A stretch of DNA of 64,000 bases. Origin: DASZIT01 sp963819695. GTDB lineage: Bacteria; Actinomycetota; Acidimicrobiia; Acidimicrobiales; RAAP-2. Where the stretch lies: the NCBI GenBank assembly GCA_963819695.1, contig CAWFXD010000001.1, positions 434,001 to 498,000 of the forward strand, written 5' to 3'. Both the position numbers and the translations under genes were made by a program. Positions 37,656-46,344 of the stretch are shown piece after piece (the first letter of the stretch is position 1; each line of letters opens with the position of its first letter). The notes beneath the pieces were generated by a model that saw only the letters and a list, made by a program, of their open reading frames with translations, made no database searches and had not been told where the DNA came from.

Positions 37656-38221
37656 TCGGCCCCTACCTCGTCGCCGGCGCCCTCTTGGTGATCGCCGGGG
37701 TGATGAAGGCGGTCCGTCCCGCCGACACCGCACGAGCGGTGGCGTTGGTCGTTCCCGATCGGCTTCGCCGACCCCTCCAGTTCCGCGTCCTCCGGGTGCT
37801 GATCCGGATCGGCGCCCTCGCCGAGGTGGCCCTCGGCACCTTCGCGATCTTCTTGCCTCGTCCACTGCCGGCGGCACTGGTCGCCACTTCCTACGCCGTC
37901 TTCGTCGGGATGGTGCTCTACGTCCGGTCCCGAGGCGGCTCCCTGGCCAGCTGCGGGTGCTTCGGGACCCTGGACACTCCCGCCACCCGGCTGCACGCGG
38001 TCATCAATTTGGGGATGGTGATCCCGGCGGTGGCGGTGGCGGTGGACGCCCCCGCGGGCGGGTCCACTGTCAGCATCATCGCAGCTCAGCCCCTATATGG
38101 ACTCCCGTTTCTGGCGGCTGGGGCGCTAGGCATTTGGCTGACGTATCTGGCTCTTTCGTCGCTAGCCCAACTCGAGGCGGCTCGTCGGTTGGTCGGGAGC
38201 GCGACCGGAAAGTGGCGATGA
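37646..38221 (+). CDS. MauE-like membrane protein
   Basis: A 191-residue protein with four to five membrane helices (LIGPYLVAGALLVIAGVMKAV; FVGMVLYV; INLGMVIPAVAVAVDA; PFLAAGALGIWLTYLAL). It contains the family's redox pair in SLASCGCFGT. MauE/DoxX-type proteins pass electrons to periplasmic thiol-disulfide partners during methylamine dehydrogenase maturation. Here it would serve the thioredoxin-like protein upstream and the Cys-rich protein downstream. Confidence 0.83.
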   Translation: MELIGPYLVAGALLVIAGVMKAVRPADTARAVALVVPDRLRRPLQFRVLRVLIRIGALAEVALGTFAIFLPRPLPAALVATSYAVFVGMVLYVRSRGGSLASCGCFGTLDTPATRLHAVINLGMVIPAVAVAVDAPAGGSTVSIIAAQPLYGLPFLAAGALGIWLTYLALSSLAQLEAARRLVGSATGKWR

Positions 38222-38242
38222 AGGCGATGAACAGGTGAACAG

Positions 38243-39637
38243 GTGAGCACGACCGTCGTCGAGCGCGCCTCGGAGTTCCTGGGGTCACGGTTGTCCCGAC
38301 GCAGTTTCATCAACCGCTCGGCATACGTCGGAAGCGCGGTGGCGGTAGGGGCCGGCCTCGATCTGGCCCTCCGGCCCGGCACCGCCTACGGCGCCATCTG
38401 CTCGTGCGGTAGCGCAAACTGTGATTGCGGTTCGACGTGCTGCTCGGGGTTCAGCGAGTTCTGCTGCTCGGTGAACGGCGGCTACAACTACTGCCCGACC
38501 AATACGGTGATGGGCGGATGGTGGAAGGCAGACAACTCGTCATATTGCGGCGGCCCCCGCTACTACATGGACTGCAACGCCACCTGCGGGTGCACCACCG
38601 GGTGCGGGAACGGCTTCAACTTCTGCGACACCAGCTGTGACGGAACCAGCTGTGGCTGTGGTCCCAGCGGATGCAATTCGTTCCTGACCGGGTGCCTGCA
38701 GTTTCGCTACGGCCAGTGCAACCAGAACGTCGCCTGCATGGGCCGGATCGTCTGCCGGGTGGTGGCCTGCGTCCCGCCGTGGCAGGTCGATGCGTCGTGC
38801 ACCACTGCTAATGCCCAGGACGACAGCACCGCCGAACAGAACGCCGCCTGCTGGACGACCGCCCCTCCGTCTCCGCCGTGCAATTCTCCCGCCACCAACT
38901 GCCAGACGGTGGGCATGGCGGCCAGCAGCGACGGCAACGGGTATGCGATCCTCACCGCGTTCGGGAAAGTGTTCACCTTCGGCGACTTCCCCAACAACGG
39001 CGACGAATCCACCGTCGCGCTGGCCCGACCAATGGTGGGCATCGCCGACTCCCCGGTCGGCGGCTACTACTTCGTGGCCGCCGACGGCGGCGTCTTCACC
39101 TTCGGGAAGGCCCAGTTCTTCGGGTCGATGGGAGGGGCCCCGCTGAATAAGCCCATCGTGGGCATGGCCGCCACGCTGACGGGAAAGGGCTACTGGCTGG
39201 TGGCGGCCGACGGCGGGATCTTCGCGTTCGGGGACGCCCAGTTCTACGGGTCGATGGGCGGCCATCCACTCAACCAACCCATCGTGGGTATGACCGCCAG
39301 CTCGACCGGCAGGGGTTACCGGTTGGTGGCCGCCGACGGCGGGATCTTCGCGTTCGGGGACGCCCAGTTCTATGGGTCGATGGGTGGCCATCCCCTCAAT
39401 CAGCCGATCGTGGGGATGGCGAACACGTCGACGGGCAAGGGCTACTGGCTGGCGGCCAGCGACGGTGGCATCTTCGCCTTCGGGGACGCACCCTTCCACG
39501 GCTCGATGGGGGGTCTGCCCCTGGCCAGACCCATGGTGGGCATGGCACTGTCCCGCACCCAGTCCGGGTACTGGCTGGTGGCCCAGGACGGGGGCATCTT
39601 CTCCTTCGACGCGCCATTCCTGGGATCACCCGCCTAG
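38243..39637 (+). CDS. Tat-exported methylamine-dehydrogenase-light-chain-like protein with six C-terminal repeats
   Basis: A 464-residue secreted protein. Residues 18-50 form a twin-arginine signal (SRRSFINRSAYVGSAVAVGAG). Residues 53-215 contain about 30 Cys (CSCGSANCDCGSTCC, CGCTTGCGNGFNFC) and CPTNTVMGGWWKADNSSYC, which lines up with the light chain of methylamine dehydrogenase around the first cofactor Trp; PPWQVDASC could hold the second. Residues 220-464 are six units of about 42 residues, each with GYWLVAADGG and FAFGDAQFYGSMGG, likely beta-propeller blades. No heavy chain (MauB) or MauG is present here. A Trp-derived quinone or a purely structural disulfide protein are both possible. 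GTG start at 38243. Confidence 0.82.
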   Translation: MSTTVVERASEFLGSRLSRRSFINRSAYVGSAVAVGAGLDLALRPGTAYGAICSCGSANCDCGSTCCSGFSEFCCSVNGGYNYCPTNTVMGGWWKADNSSYCGGPRYYMDCNATCGCTTGCGNGFNFCDTSCDGTSCGCGPSGCNSFLTGCLQFRYGQCNQNVACMGRIVCRVVACVPPWQVDASCTTANAQDDSTAEQNAACWTTAPPSPPCNSPATNCQTVGMAASSDGNGYAILTAFGKVFTFGDFPNNGDESTVALARPMVGIADSPVGGYYFVAADGGVFTFGKAQFFGSMGGAPLNKPIVGMAATLTGKGYWLVAADGGIFAFGDAQFYGSMGGHPLNQPIVGMTASSTGRGYRLVAADGGIFAFGDAQFYGSMGGHPLNQPIVGMANTSTGKGYWLAASDGGIFAFGDAPFHGSMGGLPLARPMVGMALSRTQSGYWLVAQDGGIFSFDAPFLGSPA

Positions 39638-39640
39638 GCC

Positions 39641-39721
39641 ATGAAGCGCAACCCGACATCGCCGGACAACCGGACATCGCCGGACAACCGGACATCGCCG
39701 GACAACCGAGGAGCCCGATGA
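39641..39721 (+). CDS. Putative 26-residue micro-ORF made of TSPDNR repeats
   Basis: An ATG three bases after the stop of the preceding gene opens a 26-codon frame consisting mainly of three TSPDNR units and ending in TGA that overlaps the next ATG (ATGA). It has no clear ribosome site of its own and could simply be a translational bridge between the two genes. Coding is unproven. Confidence 0.35.
   Translation: MKRNPTSPDNRTSPDNRTSPDNRGAR
39655..39708 (+). repeat. Triple 18-bp direct repeat
   Basis: Three perfect tandem copies of GACATCGCCGGACAACCG fill the gap between the light-chain-like gene and the next membrane protein, followed at once by AGGAG and its ATG. The unit is a multiple of three and stays in one open frame. 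Confidence 0.95.
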
Positions 39722-40638
39722 CAACCTTGATCATTTCAGTTGCCGCCCTGGTCACAGTGGCATCCGCCGTCCGATCCACCTGGTCGCCGTGCGGGTTGTC
39801 GATGCTGGCCTCCATCACCCCCCTCAGCGAGACCGGCCGTGGGAACCGCTTCCGAACCACCGCCAGGTGGTTCGTGGTCGGCAGCACCGCCGGTGGACTC
39901 ACGTTGGGGGTGTGTGTGGCCGTTCTGGCCGTCGGTGTGCACGGGCTGGCACTGTCGTCGACTGCGGTGGGGGTTGCCGCCCTGGCGACCGCGGTCGTGG
40001 CCGCGGCCTCGGACACCGGTGTGAAAGGGTTCCGGGTCCCGGTTCATCACCGTCAGGTCAACGAACGGTGGCTCGACCAGTTCCGGCCGTGGGCCTACGC
40101 CGCCGGGTTCGGCTGGCAGATCGGCACCGGACTGGCCACCTACATCACCACCGCGGCGGTGTATCTGTTGATCGTCTTGGGTGCGCTCGGAGGCAGCCCG
40201 GCGTGGGCGCTGGCTCTCGGACTCGGGTTCGGCCTGGTGCGGGGACTGTCGGTCCTGCTCGGGCGGAACATCCGCGACCCCGCGACCCTCCGGGCCTTCC
40301 ACCGCCGGTTCGTCGACGCCGGTCCGAAGGTCAACCGCATCACCGTGCTGGCCGAGGTGGCGGCCGCCGACGCGGTGGCATGGATGTTGTCACCGATGAC
40401 CGGGCTCCTCGTGACCGGCGGACTCACCGTTGCCGGGGTCATCGTGATGCGACGGAGGGCGACGGCGGTGGCGACAGCGACGCCGCCGGCGACCGTCGGT
40501 GACCGACCGCGCCTCCACCGGGGTGAGGGTCGGCGACGCCGGCCCCGTCCAAGGGGTGGTCGTTCAGTAGTCAGCCAGAGTCGCCCGGGGCCAGCGTCTT
40601 CGAGGCGGAAGCGCGACTCGACGAGCTCCCCGAAGTAG
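39718..40638 (+). CDS. Polytopic membrane protein of the Mau-like locus
   Basis: A 306-residue protein with about six membrane helices. The start is distinctive: SAVRSTWSPCGLSMLASITPLSE, a Pro-Cys at the end of helix 1 as in CcdA/DsbD-type electron carriers, although only one such Cys motif is seen. The last 45 residues are Arg/Ser-rich and run for 68 bases antisense into the Lgt-like gene. AGGAG is five bases before the ATG. Probably a redox or export helper for the Cys-rich protein; this is inferred from context only. Confidence 0.75.
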   Translation: MTTLIISVAALVTVASAVRSTWSPCGLSMLASITPLSETGRGNRFRTTARWFVVGSTAGGLTLGVCVAVLAVGVHGLALSSTAVGVAALATAVVAAASDTGVKGFRVPVHHRQVNERWLDQFRPWAYAAGFGWQIGTGLATYITTAAVYLLIVLGALGGSPAWALALGLGFGLVRGLSVLLGRNIRDPATLRAFHRRFVDAGPKVNRITVLAEVAAADAVAWMLSPMTGLLVTGGLTVAGVIVMRRRATAVATATPPATVGDRPRLHRGEGRRRRPRPRGGRSVVSQSRPGPASSRRKRDSTSSPK

Positions 40639-41638
40639 CCGGTTCCGGAGTCTTTGCCGGTTTCGGATCGCCGAGGAACGGCCCACCCGCCACCGGCCCC
40701 TGCTTCCGCCATTTCTTCAAGGCTGGATACCGGGTGGCCAGCAGGACCAATCCGGCGATGGCCAATCCGATGCCGGCCACCTGGACCAGGATGAACGCCA
40801 CGTGGCTGGGGTCGGTCAGCCACAGCCGCTCGTCGATGAAACGCTCGATCCCCCACAGCACCATGCCGGCGCCGATGATGATGCCCGCCGGCGGCGCTTG
40901 GCGCCGGCGCTCGAGATCGATGGCCCGTTCGCCGTCGGCCGTACCGCTCTCTTCCGCGGAGACGTCAGTGGTGCCGTCGTGGGAGTCGAGCCCGGCCAGG
41001 GCCGGGGCCGGGGCCACGACGCCAACCCCGGCGGTGGCGAGTTGGGTTGAAGCCGCGGGGGCTTGACCGCGTAGCCAGCGTTCGAGGAGCAAGAGGATGC
41101 CGAAGATACTCAGATCCATGGCTGCCTGAAAGAGGGGAACCGGGAGCCGCTTGCCGACCTCTCCGGCGTAGTACATGCCGAACCACTGATGGGTGGCGTG
41201 CCCGCCGCCATTCACCATCAACTGCGGCCCGAGCAGGCGGCCGATGCCCCAGGCGGCCATCAGAACCGGAGCGACGAGATCCAGCAGCCGGATCGTCGAG
41301 ATGGACGGGCAACGCCGCCGGGCACTGACGATTCCTACCGGCACCGCCAAGATCAGGCCTCCGAAGGACGACAGTCCGCCCTGCCAGATGGCGAACACCT
41401 GAAGGGGGTCGGAGGAGTACTGCGACCAGTTCGGGACCACGCTCATGATGCGGGCGCCGACAATGGCGGCGACGATGACCCACAGGAACATTCCGGTGAT
41501 CCATTCCCACGGATAGCCGGCGTTGCGTACCCGGCGTTCGAAGTACCGGAGCGCGAACCAGAAGGTGATGGCCAGTCCGATTCCGTAGGTGTGGACCTCG
41601 ATGAACCAGATGTGGAAAGCGACGGGGATTGGTCTCAT
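40571..41638 (-). CDS. Prolipoprotein diacylglyceryl transferase-like protein, atypical
   Basis: A 355-residue polytopic protein of the Lgt family: YGIGLAITFWFALRYFE, AIVGARIMSVV, WQGGLSSFGGLIL and WGIGRLLGPQLMVNGG are recognisable. In true Lgt the motif is GGxSxHGG with an essential His, and GRxGNFxNxE follows. Here Phe takes the place of that His, and the Asn/Glu part is replaced by LLGPQLMVNGGG. A 60-residue Ala/Asp-rich loop is inserted before the last helices. It may be a paralogue with a different or lost reaction. It is convergent with the Mau-like locus. Confidence 0.78.
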   Translation of the reverse strand: MRPIPVAFHIWFIEVHTYGIGLAITFWFALRYFERRVRNAGYPWEWITGMFLWVIVAAIVGARIMSVVPNWSQYSSDPLQVFAIWQGGLSSFGGLILAVPVGIVSARRRCPSISTIRLLDLVAPVLMAAWGIGRLLGPQLMVNGGGHATHQWFGMYYAGEVGKRLPVPLFQAAMDLSIFGILLLLERWLRGQAPAASTQLATAGVGVVAPAPALAGLDSHDGTTDVSAEESGTADGERAIDLERRRQAPPAGIIIGAGMVLWGIERFIDERLWLTDPSHVAFILVQVAGIGLAIAGLVLLATRYPALKKWRKQGPVAGGPFLGDPKPAKTPEPATSGSSSSRASASKTLAPGDSG

Positions 41639-41863
41639 GGTTGGCTGGTGCGGGCGGGCACGGTGGGTGTCATGGGCGGCGAATTGGCGGAGTTGACCCG
41701 CTGATGCCCTGCAAGTATGCCTCAGGCACCCGGTAGGGTGATTTCAGGGGCGGGGAGGCGGTTCGGGGGACCGGATCCGACCGGCAGGGAGCAGGGTGAA
41801 CACCGGCGAGAGTCCAGTCGGCCCAGCCAGGACGAGGGACTTCGGGTCCCGACAGGGGGAGAG

Positions 41864-42670
41864 ATGGGAACGCTGTCCGGCAAGGTAGCCGTGGTCACCG
41901 GGGGAGCCTCGGGCATCGGGTTGGCCTCGGCCACCCGGCTGGCGGAGTCCGGGGCGGCGGTGGCGGTGGTGGATCTCGATGCCACCGGGGCGGCCCGGGT
42001 AGCCGGCGAGATCGGTGGTCTGGCGGTACAGGCGGACGTCAGCCTGTCGGAGGCGTGGCCCGGCATCGTCGAGGAGGTGACCGCGCATCTCGGGGGAATC
42101 GACCTGGCCCATCTCAACGCCGGGGTGACCACCGGGGAGGCCGACATCACCGCCCTGACCGACGCGCAGTACCGGCGGGCGCTCGGGGTGAACGTGGACG
42201 GGGTGACCTTCGGAATCCGGGCCCTGGTGCCGGCCATGGCGGGCCGAGGCGGCGGGGCCATCGTCGCCACCGCCTCCCTGGCCGGTCTCATCGGCTACTC
42301 GCCCGACCCGATCTATGCGCTGACCAAGTCGGCGGTGGTTGGGCTGATCCGGGCGCTGGCCCCCCAGCTGGCCGAGAAGCGCATCACCGTCAACGCCGTC
42401 TGCCCGGGGCTGGTGGACACGCCGCTGATCGCCGATGTTCGACAGCTCCTGGAGGACAGCGGGTTTCCGATCATCGACCCGGGAGCGGTGGCCGACGCGG
42501 TGATCGGCTGTCTCTCCGGCGACGAAACCGGTCAGGCCATGGTGGTGCAGGCCGGACGCCCGGCGTTGGCGTTCCGATTCGGCCGCCCACCGGGGCCCAG
42601 GGCCGAGGGGGCGGAAGGGAAGCTACCGCCGAAGGAGCTCACCGCCCACGATCAGGGCGCAACCAGCTGA
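41864..42670 (+). CDS. Short-chain dehydrogenase/reductase
   Basis: A 268-residue SDR. TGGASGIGLASATRLAESG binds NAD(P), LNAGVTTG is the NAG motif, and the catalytic residues lie in TASLAGLIGYSPDPIYALTKSAVVGL (Ser, Tyr, Lys); VNAVCPGLVDTPL follows. The substrate cannot be predicted. The ATG at 41864 has AGGGGGAGAG just upstream and matches the SDR N-terminus; the longer frame from 41717 was not used. Confidence 0.9.
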   Translation: MGTLSGKVAVVTGGASGIGLASATRLAESGAAVAVVDLDATGAARVAGEIGGLAVQADVSLSEAWPGIVEEVTAHLGGIDLAHLNAGVTTGEADITALTDAQYRRALGVNVDGVTFGIRALVPAMAGRGGGAIVATASLAGLIGYSPDPIYALTKSAVVGLIRALAPQLAEKRITVNAVCPGLVDTPLIADVRQLLEDSGFPIIDPGAVADAVIGCLSGDETGQAMVVQAGRPALAFRFGRPPGPRAEGAEGKLPPKELTAHDQGATS

Positions 42671-42740
42671 GATTGCTTTGCGATCTGAGGTGGGTGATGC
42701 TTGCCTGACGCCGGCGGGAGTACCGGCGCCCGGGTGGGTG

Positions 42741-43925
42741 CTAGCCGACTCGGCCGACTCCGACGAAACCGTCACCGGTGCGCATCGGGGTGTCCCACAC
42801 GGAGGCCCCGGTGTACGGCGCCTCGACCATCATGCCGCCGCCGATGTACATGGCGACGTGGTCGTCTCCGCCGGGTCCGTAGAACAGGAGATCACCCGGG
42901 GCAATAGCGGCGAGCGAGATATGAGTGGTGTCGTCGTACTGCGCCCCCGAATAGTGGGGAAGGCTGATCCCGACCTGTGCATAGGCCCACATCACCAGGC
43001 CCGAGCAGTCGAAGCCGGCCGGAGTGGTGCCGCCCCACTCGTAGGGAACACCGATCTCACCCTGGGCCGCCTGCACTGCGCCGGCCGCGCCGCTGGAGGT
43101 CGGGGGAGGTGGGCTGAAGTTGACGCTGATTCCGCCACCTCCACCTCCACCGCCGCTCGAACCGGACTGAGCTGAAGCCTGCGCCTGCTGAGCGGCAGCC
43201 ACCTTGGCTTGAGCAGCCTGGGCGGCGGCCGCGGCGGCCGCGGCTTGCTGTTGGGCGACCAGATTTTTGATGTTGGCGTTTACGCCGTCCAGTGCCGACG
43301 CATCGGACGCGGCCAACTGGGTGGCCTGATTCTTCGCGGATGACGCAGCATTCGCTTCCGAGGTGGCCTGGGACTGCTGCTGCTGCAGCGCTTCTTGCTG
43401 CGCCTTCAGCTGGGTCTGGGCGGTGTGCAGTTGGTCCACCGTATTGGTCACATTTCCCGACGCAATGGCGGAGTACTCGTTGTGAATGCCGGCCGCATTG
43501 TTGTCGCCGGTGAACATCTGGGTGAACTGGTTGCTGGTGCCGTTGCTCATGTAGTCGGCCACCGCGTGGGTCTTGAGCTCGCCCTGGTCCTTGTTCACCG
43601 CGGCCTGGTCCTTGGCCAACTCGGCCTGGCTCTGGGCGATCTGCGCGTTGAGCTGGGTGACCTTGTAACTGGCGGTGTCGTACTGTGACGTCAGCGATTG
43701 GATCTGCTGCTGTTCGGCGGCGATCTTGGCAGTGAGCGCCGAGGCTTGAGCCTGGGCGTCAGAGATCTGGTCGGCCGACGCGAGGCGCGGGGGCACCACT
43801 ACCAGTGACGTGATACCGGTAGTGACGGCCAGTGCGAGTAACGCACCGATCCGCCCGCGGGATCTCGTGCGTACCTGTCGAGGGGCACCTGGCTCGGACG
43901 TCGAGTACTGCTCGGCGTGAGTCAT
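42741..43925 (-). CDS. NlpC/P60 peptidoglycan endopeptidase (RipA-like)
   Basis: A 394-residue secreted cell-wall hydrolase. A signal peptide (IGALLALAVTTGITSLVVVPPRLASA) precedes a long coiled coil (QISDAQAQASALTAKIAAEQQQIQSL to about residue 250, Gln/Ala-rich), a Gly-rich linker, and the NlpC/P60 domain: catalytic Cys in FDCSGLVMWAYAQVG, His in GDDHVAMYIGGG. It cuts between D-Glu and diaminopimelate in stem peptides, typically at division. The ATG at 43925 was preferred; a GTG at 43970 is in frame. The coiled coil usually keeps such enzymes inactive until divisome activation. Confidence 0.93.
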   Translation of the reverse strand: MTHAEQYSTSEPGAPRQVRTRSRGRIGALLALAVTTGITSLVVVPPRLASADQISDAQAQASALTAKIAAEQQQIQSLTSQYDTASYKVTQLNAQIAQSQAELAKDQAAVNKDQGELKTHAVADYMSNGTSNQFTQMFTGDNNAAGIHNEYSAIASGNVTNTVDQLHTAQTQLKAQQEALQQQQSQATSEANAASSAKNQATQLAASDASALDGVNANIKNLVAQQQAAAAAAAAQAAQAKVAAAQQAQASAQSGSSGGGGGGGGISVNFSPPPPTSSGAAGAVQAAQGEIGVPYEWGGTTPAGFDCSGLVMWAYAQVGISLPHYSGAQYDDTTHISLAAIAPGDLLFYGPGGDDHVAMYIGGGMMVEAPYTGASVWDTPMRTGDGFVGVGRVG

Positions 43926-44309
43926 AACTCCGTACGTTTTAGTCCATCCGTGCACGTGACACAAGGACACCCAACCGCATTATGGCTCTGACCTGCGATA
44001 TCGGAAATACCGATTGATGCTATCTGGCGCAATTTCGTCATATCCGGTCGCGTCACGTTGACTTACGGATCATCCGACAATTTCGTCGTGTTTAACGTTC
44101 GATGCAACGCTCGCGCAACGCTCCGCGCAACGCGATGATCACCGTCGTCACCGCCCACGGCGTAAACGTCTTGTTCATCTTCGCGTTCGGCGGAGGAGAC
44201 GCATCACTCGACACGGACATCCGATGTCGGACCGCCGTCCGGGCTCGTCGGCGCTCACCCGAGGAGCGGGACAACGCGCTCGACAAACGGAGCCGGGTAG
44301 GGTCGTGGG
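43926..44309. other. Gap between NlpC/P60 gene and dienelactone hydrolase gene
   Basis: A 384-base region without a convincing gene. It holds an inverted repeat ATCGG-N5-CCGAT (44000-44014), a 10-base direct repeat CAATTTCGTC (44030-44039 and 44078-44087) and a cluster of GCAACGC repeats (about 44104-44133). These are candidate regulator sites for the divergent genes. No c-di-AMP riboswitch, often found before such endopeptidases, could be recognised. Two short frames (64 and 71 codons) look non-coding. Confidence 0.4.
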
Positions 44310-45002
44310 ATGGGTGAGATCATCGAATTTGCCAGCAACGGAAAGACCGCTCAGGGCTATCTGGCCAGTCCGCCCGGGGGTTCCGAATCCGGCCCCGGGA
44401 TCATCGTCATCCAGGAGTGGTGGGGTCTGGTCGATCAGATCAAGCGGACCTGCGACCGGTTCGCCGAAGCCGGTTTCACCGCGCTGGCCCCCGACCTCTA
44501 CCACGGGACGGCGGTTCCCCTCTCCGAGCCGGATGAAGCGGGCAAGGAGATGATGGCCCTCAAGATGGACACCACCGCCAAGGACCTGAGCGGCGCGGTG
44601 GACGAACTCGTCCGCCGCACCGGGCGCGGCCAGATCGGCGTCATCGGCTTCTGCATGGGCGGGGGACTCGCGCTGGTGTTGGCCACCCAACGGCCCGACG
44701 CGGTGAAGGCGGTGGTCCCGGCCTACGGGCTCATCCCGTGGCCGGAGGCGCAGCCCGACTACTCGAAGATGACCGCGGCGGTGTCGGGCCACATCGGTGC
44801 CGACGACGACTACTTCACCCCCGAGAGCACCCGGGAACTCGAGGCGCAGCTGCGCGATCTCGGTCTCCAGGTCGAGTTCCACTTCTACACCGGCGCCAGT
44901 CACGCCTTCTTCAACGAGGACCGTCCGGAGGTGTACAACCCGGAGGCCGCCGCCCTGCTCTGGGACCGCACCCTGGCCTTCTTCCGCGAGCACCTGGGCT
45001 AG
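44310..45002 (+). CDS. Dienelactone hydrolase family protein
   Basis: An alpha/beta hydrolase of 230 residues. The nucleophile is Cys in GVIGFCMGGGLAL (Cys in place of Ser, as in dienelactone hydrolase), the acid is Asp in IGADDDYFTPE and the His is in TGASHAFFNE. QEWWGLVDQIKRTCDRFAEAGF is characteristic of the family. It hydrolyses dienelactones or related esters in the cytoplasm. ATG at 44310. Confidence 0.92.
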   Translation: MGEIIEFASNGKTAQGYLASPPGGSESGPGIIVIQEWWGLVDQIKRTCDRFAEAGFTALAPDLYHGTAVPLSEPDEAGKEMMALKMDTTAKDLSGAVDELVRRTGRGQIGVIGFCMGGGLALVLATQRPDAVKAVVPAYGLIPWPEAQPDYSKMTAAVSGHIGADDDYFTPESTRELEAQLRDLGLQVEFHFYTGASHAFFNEDRPEVYNPEAAALLWDRTLAFFREHLG

Positions 45003-45008
45003 CCCGCC

Positions 45009-46277
45009 ATGGCGGCACGCGGCGAGGCGGGGCTGGTCGATCGCTACCTGACCCTCGGCCTCCGGTTGGGGAGGCACATCGACGGGATGGTCGACGCCTA
45101 CTACGGCCCACCGGCCCGGGCGCAGGCGGCCGACCGGGAACCGGTGCAACCCCCCGACCGGCTGGTGGCGGAGGCGAGGGCACTGGTTGCCGACATCGAC
45201 GCCGGGGGCGCGCTGGATGGGTCCTCCCAGGTCCTGGGCGGTGTCCTGCCGGATGACGGGTCGGCCCCGGCTCGACGTCGGTGGCTGCGGGCCCAGGTGA
45301 TCGGGTTGATGACCACCGCCCGGAAGCTGGCCGGCGAGGCCATCGGCTACGCCGACGAGGTCGAGGCGTGTTACGGGATCCGGCCCCACCGGGTCGATGA
45401 GGCCACCTTCGAGGACGCCCACCGGCAGCTGGACGAGGTGCTCCCGGGTAGCGGCCCGCTGGCCGAGCGGCTGGTTTCGTGGAGGGAGGCCCACGCGGTT
45501 CCCACCGACACCCTCCGGGCCGCCATCGATTCGTTGGCCGAGGACTTCCGGGAACGGACCCGGGCCCTGTTCGGCCTGCCCGACGGCGAGCACGTCGATT
45601 TCGAGCTGGTCGACAACCAGCCGTGGTCGGGCTTCAACTACTACCTCGGCGGGCTGCAGAGCCGGGTGGCGGTGAACACCGACCTGCCGGTGCTGTCCAC
45701 CAGCCTCGCCCACCTGGTGGCGCACGAGTCCTACCCCGGCCACCACACCGAGCACACCCGAAAAGAAGTGGGTCTGGTGCGGCACCGGCAGTGGTGGGAG
45801 GAGTCGATCTTCCTGGTCGGGACTCCGCAGTGCCTGTTGGCGGAAGGACTGGCTGACCTCGGACTCGAAGTCATCGTCGGGCGGCGACCGGAGGCGGTGG
45901 TGGCCGGGCACCTGCGACCTCTCGGGCTCCGCTACGACCCCGAGGTGGTGGCGGCGGTGTCGGAGGCGGGCGAGGCGCTCGGGGCGGTGCGCCAGAACGC
46001 CGCCTTCCGGCTCCACGAGGACGGAGCCGACGTCGACACGGTGGTCGACGAGGTCGCCCGGTGGGGCCTGCTGTCGAACGACCGGGCGTCCAAGGCCGTC
46101 GAGTTCCTGACCCACCCCACCTGGCGGGCGTACCTCACCTGTTACGTGGAAGGGCTGCCGCTGTGCCGCTCGTTCGTGGGCGGGGATCCGGCCCGGTTCG
46201 ATCGGCTGCTGTCCGAACAGCTGATACCGGCCGACCTGCAGGCGGATCCGGCACCGGCACCGGCACCCGCCGCCTGA
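45009..46277 (+). CDS. DUF885-like putative metallopeptidase
   Basis: A 422-residue protein starting six bases after the dienelactone hydrolase. The block LVAHESYPGHHTEHTRKE contains HESYPGHH, the DUF885 motif in which two His and a downstream Glu (AEGLADLGLEVI) would bind zinc. The N-terminal half is helical. Family members are thought to be peptidases, but this one is shorter than typical DUF885 (about 560), so activity is unproven. It ends in an Ala-Pro tail. Confidence 0.75.
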   Translation: MAARGEAGLVDRYLTLGLRLGRHIDGMVDAYYGPPARAQAADREPVQPPDRLVAEARALVADIDAGGALDGSSQVLGGVLPDDGSAPARRRWLRAQVIGLMTTARKLAGEAIGYADEVEACYGIRPHRVDEATFEDAHRQLDEVLPGSGPLAERLVSWREAHAVPTDTLRAAIDSLAEDFRERTRALFGLPDGEHVDFELVDNQPWSGFNYYLGGLQSRVAVNTDLPVLSTSLAHLVAHESYPGHHTEHTRKEVGLVRHRQWWEESIFLVGTPQCLLAEGLADLGLEVIVGRRPEAVVAGHLRPLGLRYDPEVVAAVSEAGEALGAVRQNAAFRLHEDGADVDTVVDEVARWGLLSNDRASKAVEFLTHPTWRAYLTCYVEGLPLCRSFVGGDPARFDRLLSEQLIPADLQADPAPAPAPAA

Positions 46278-46291
46278 CGCCTGACGAGCTA

Positions 46292-46312
46292 CCGGCCCGG
46301 GTACGGGGCCGG
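46292..46312. terminator. GC-rich hairpin between convergent genes
   Basis: CCGGCCC (46292-46298) pairs with GGGCCGG (46306-46312) around a 7-base loop, 15 bases after the DUF885-like stop and before the end of the convergent SCO6745-type gene. No T-tract. Next to it a 15-base direct repeat (46315-46329, 46330-46344) abuts the stop codon of the minus-strand gene. Confidence 0.45.
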
Positions 46313-46344
46313 CGGTGCCTTCGGTTCGGGTGCCTTCGGTTCGG

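Noticed and set aside
43926..44110. Possible c-di-AMP (ydaO) riboswitch before the NlpC/P60 gene
   Set aside because: Such riboswitches are common there in Actinobacteria, but the conserved core could not be found on the minus strand.
44092..44317. Short opposing frames of 64 and 71 codons
   Set aside because: They overlap each other on opposite strands and show no conserved pattern or ribosome site.
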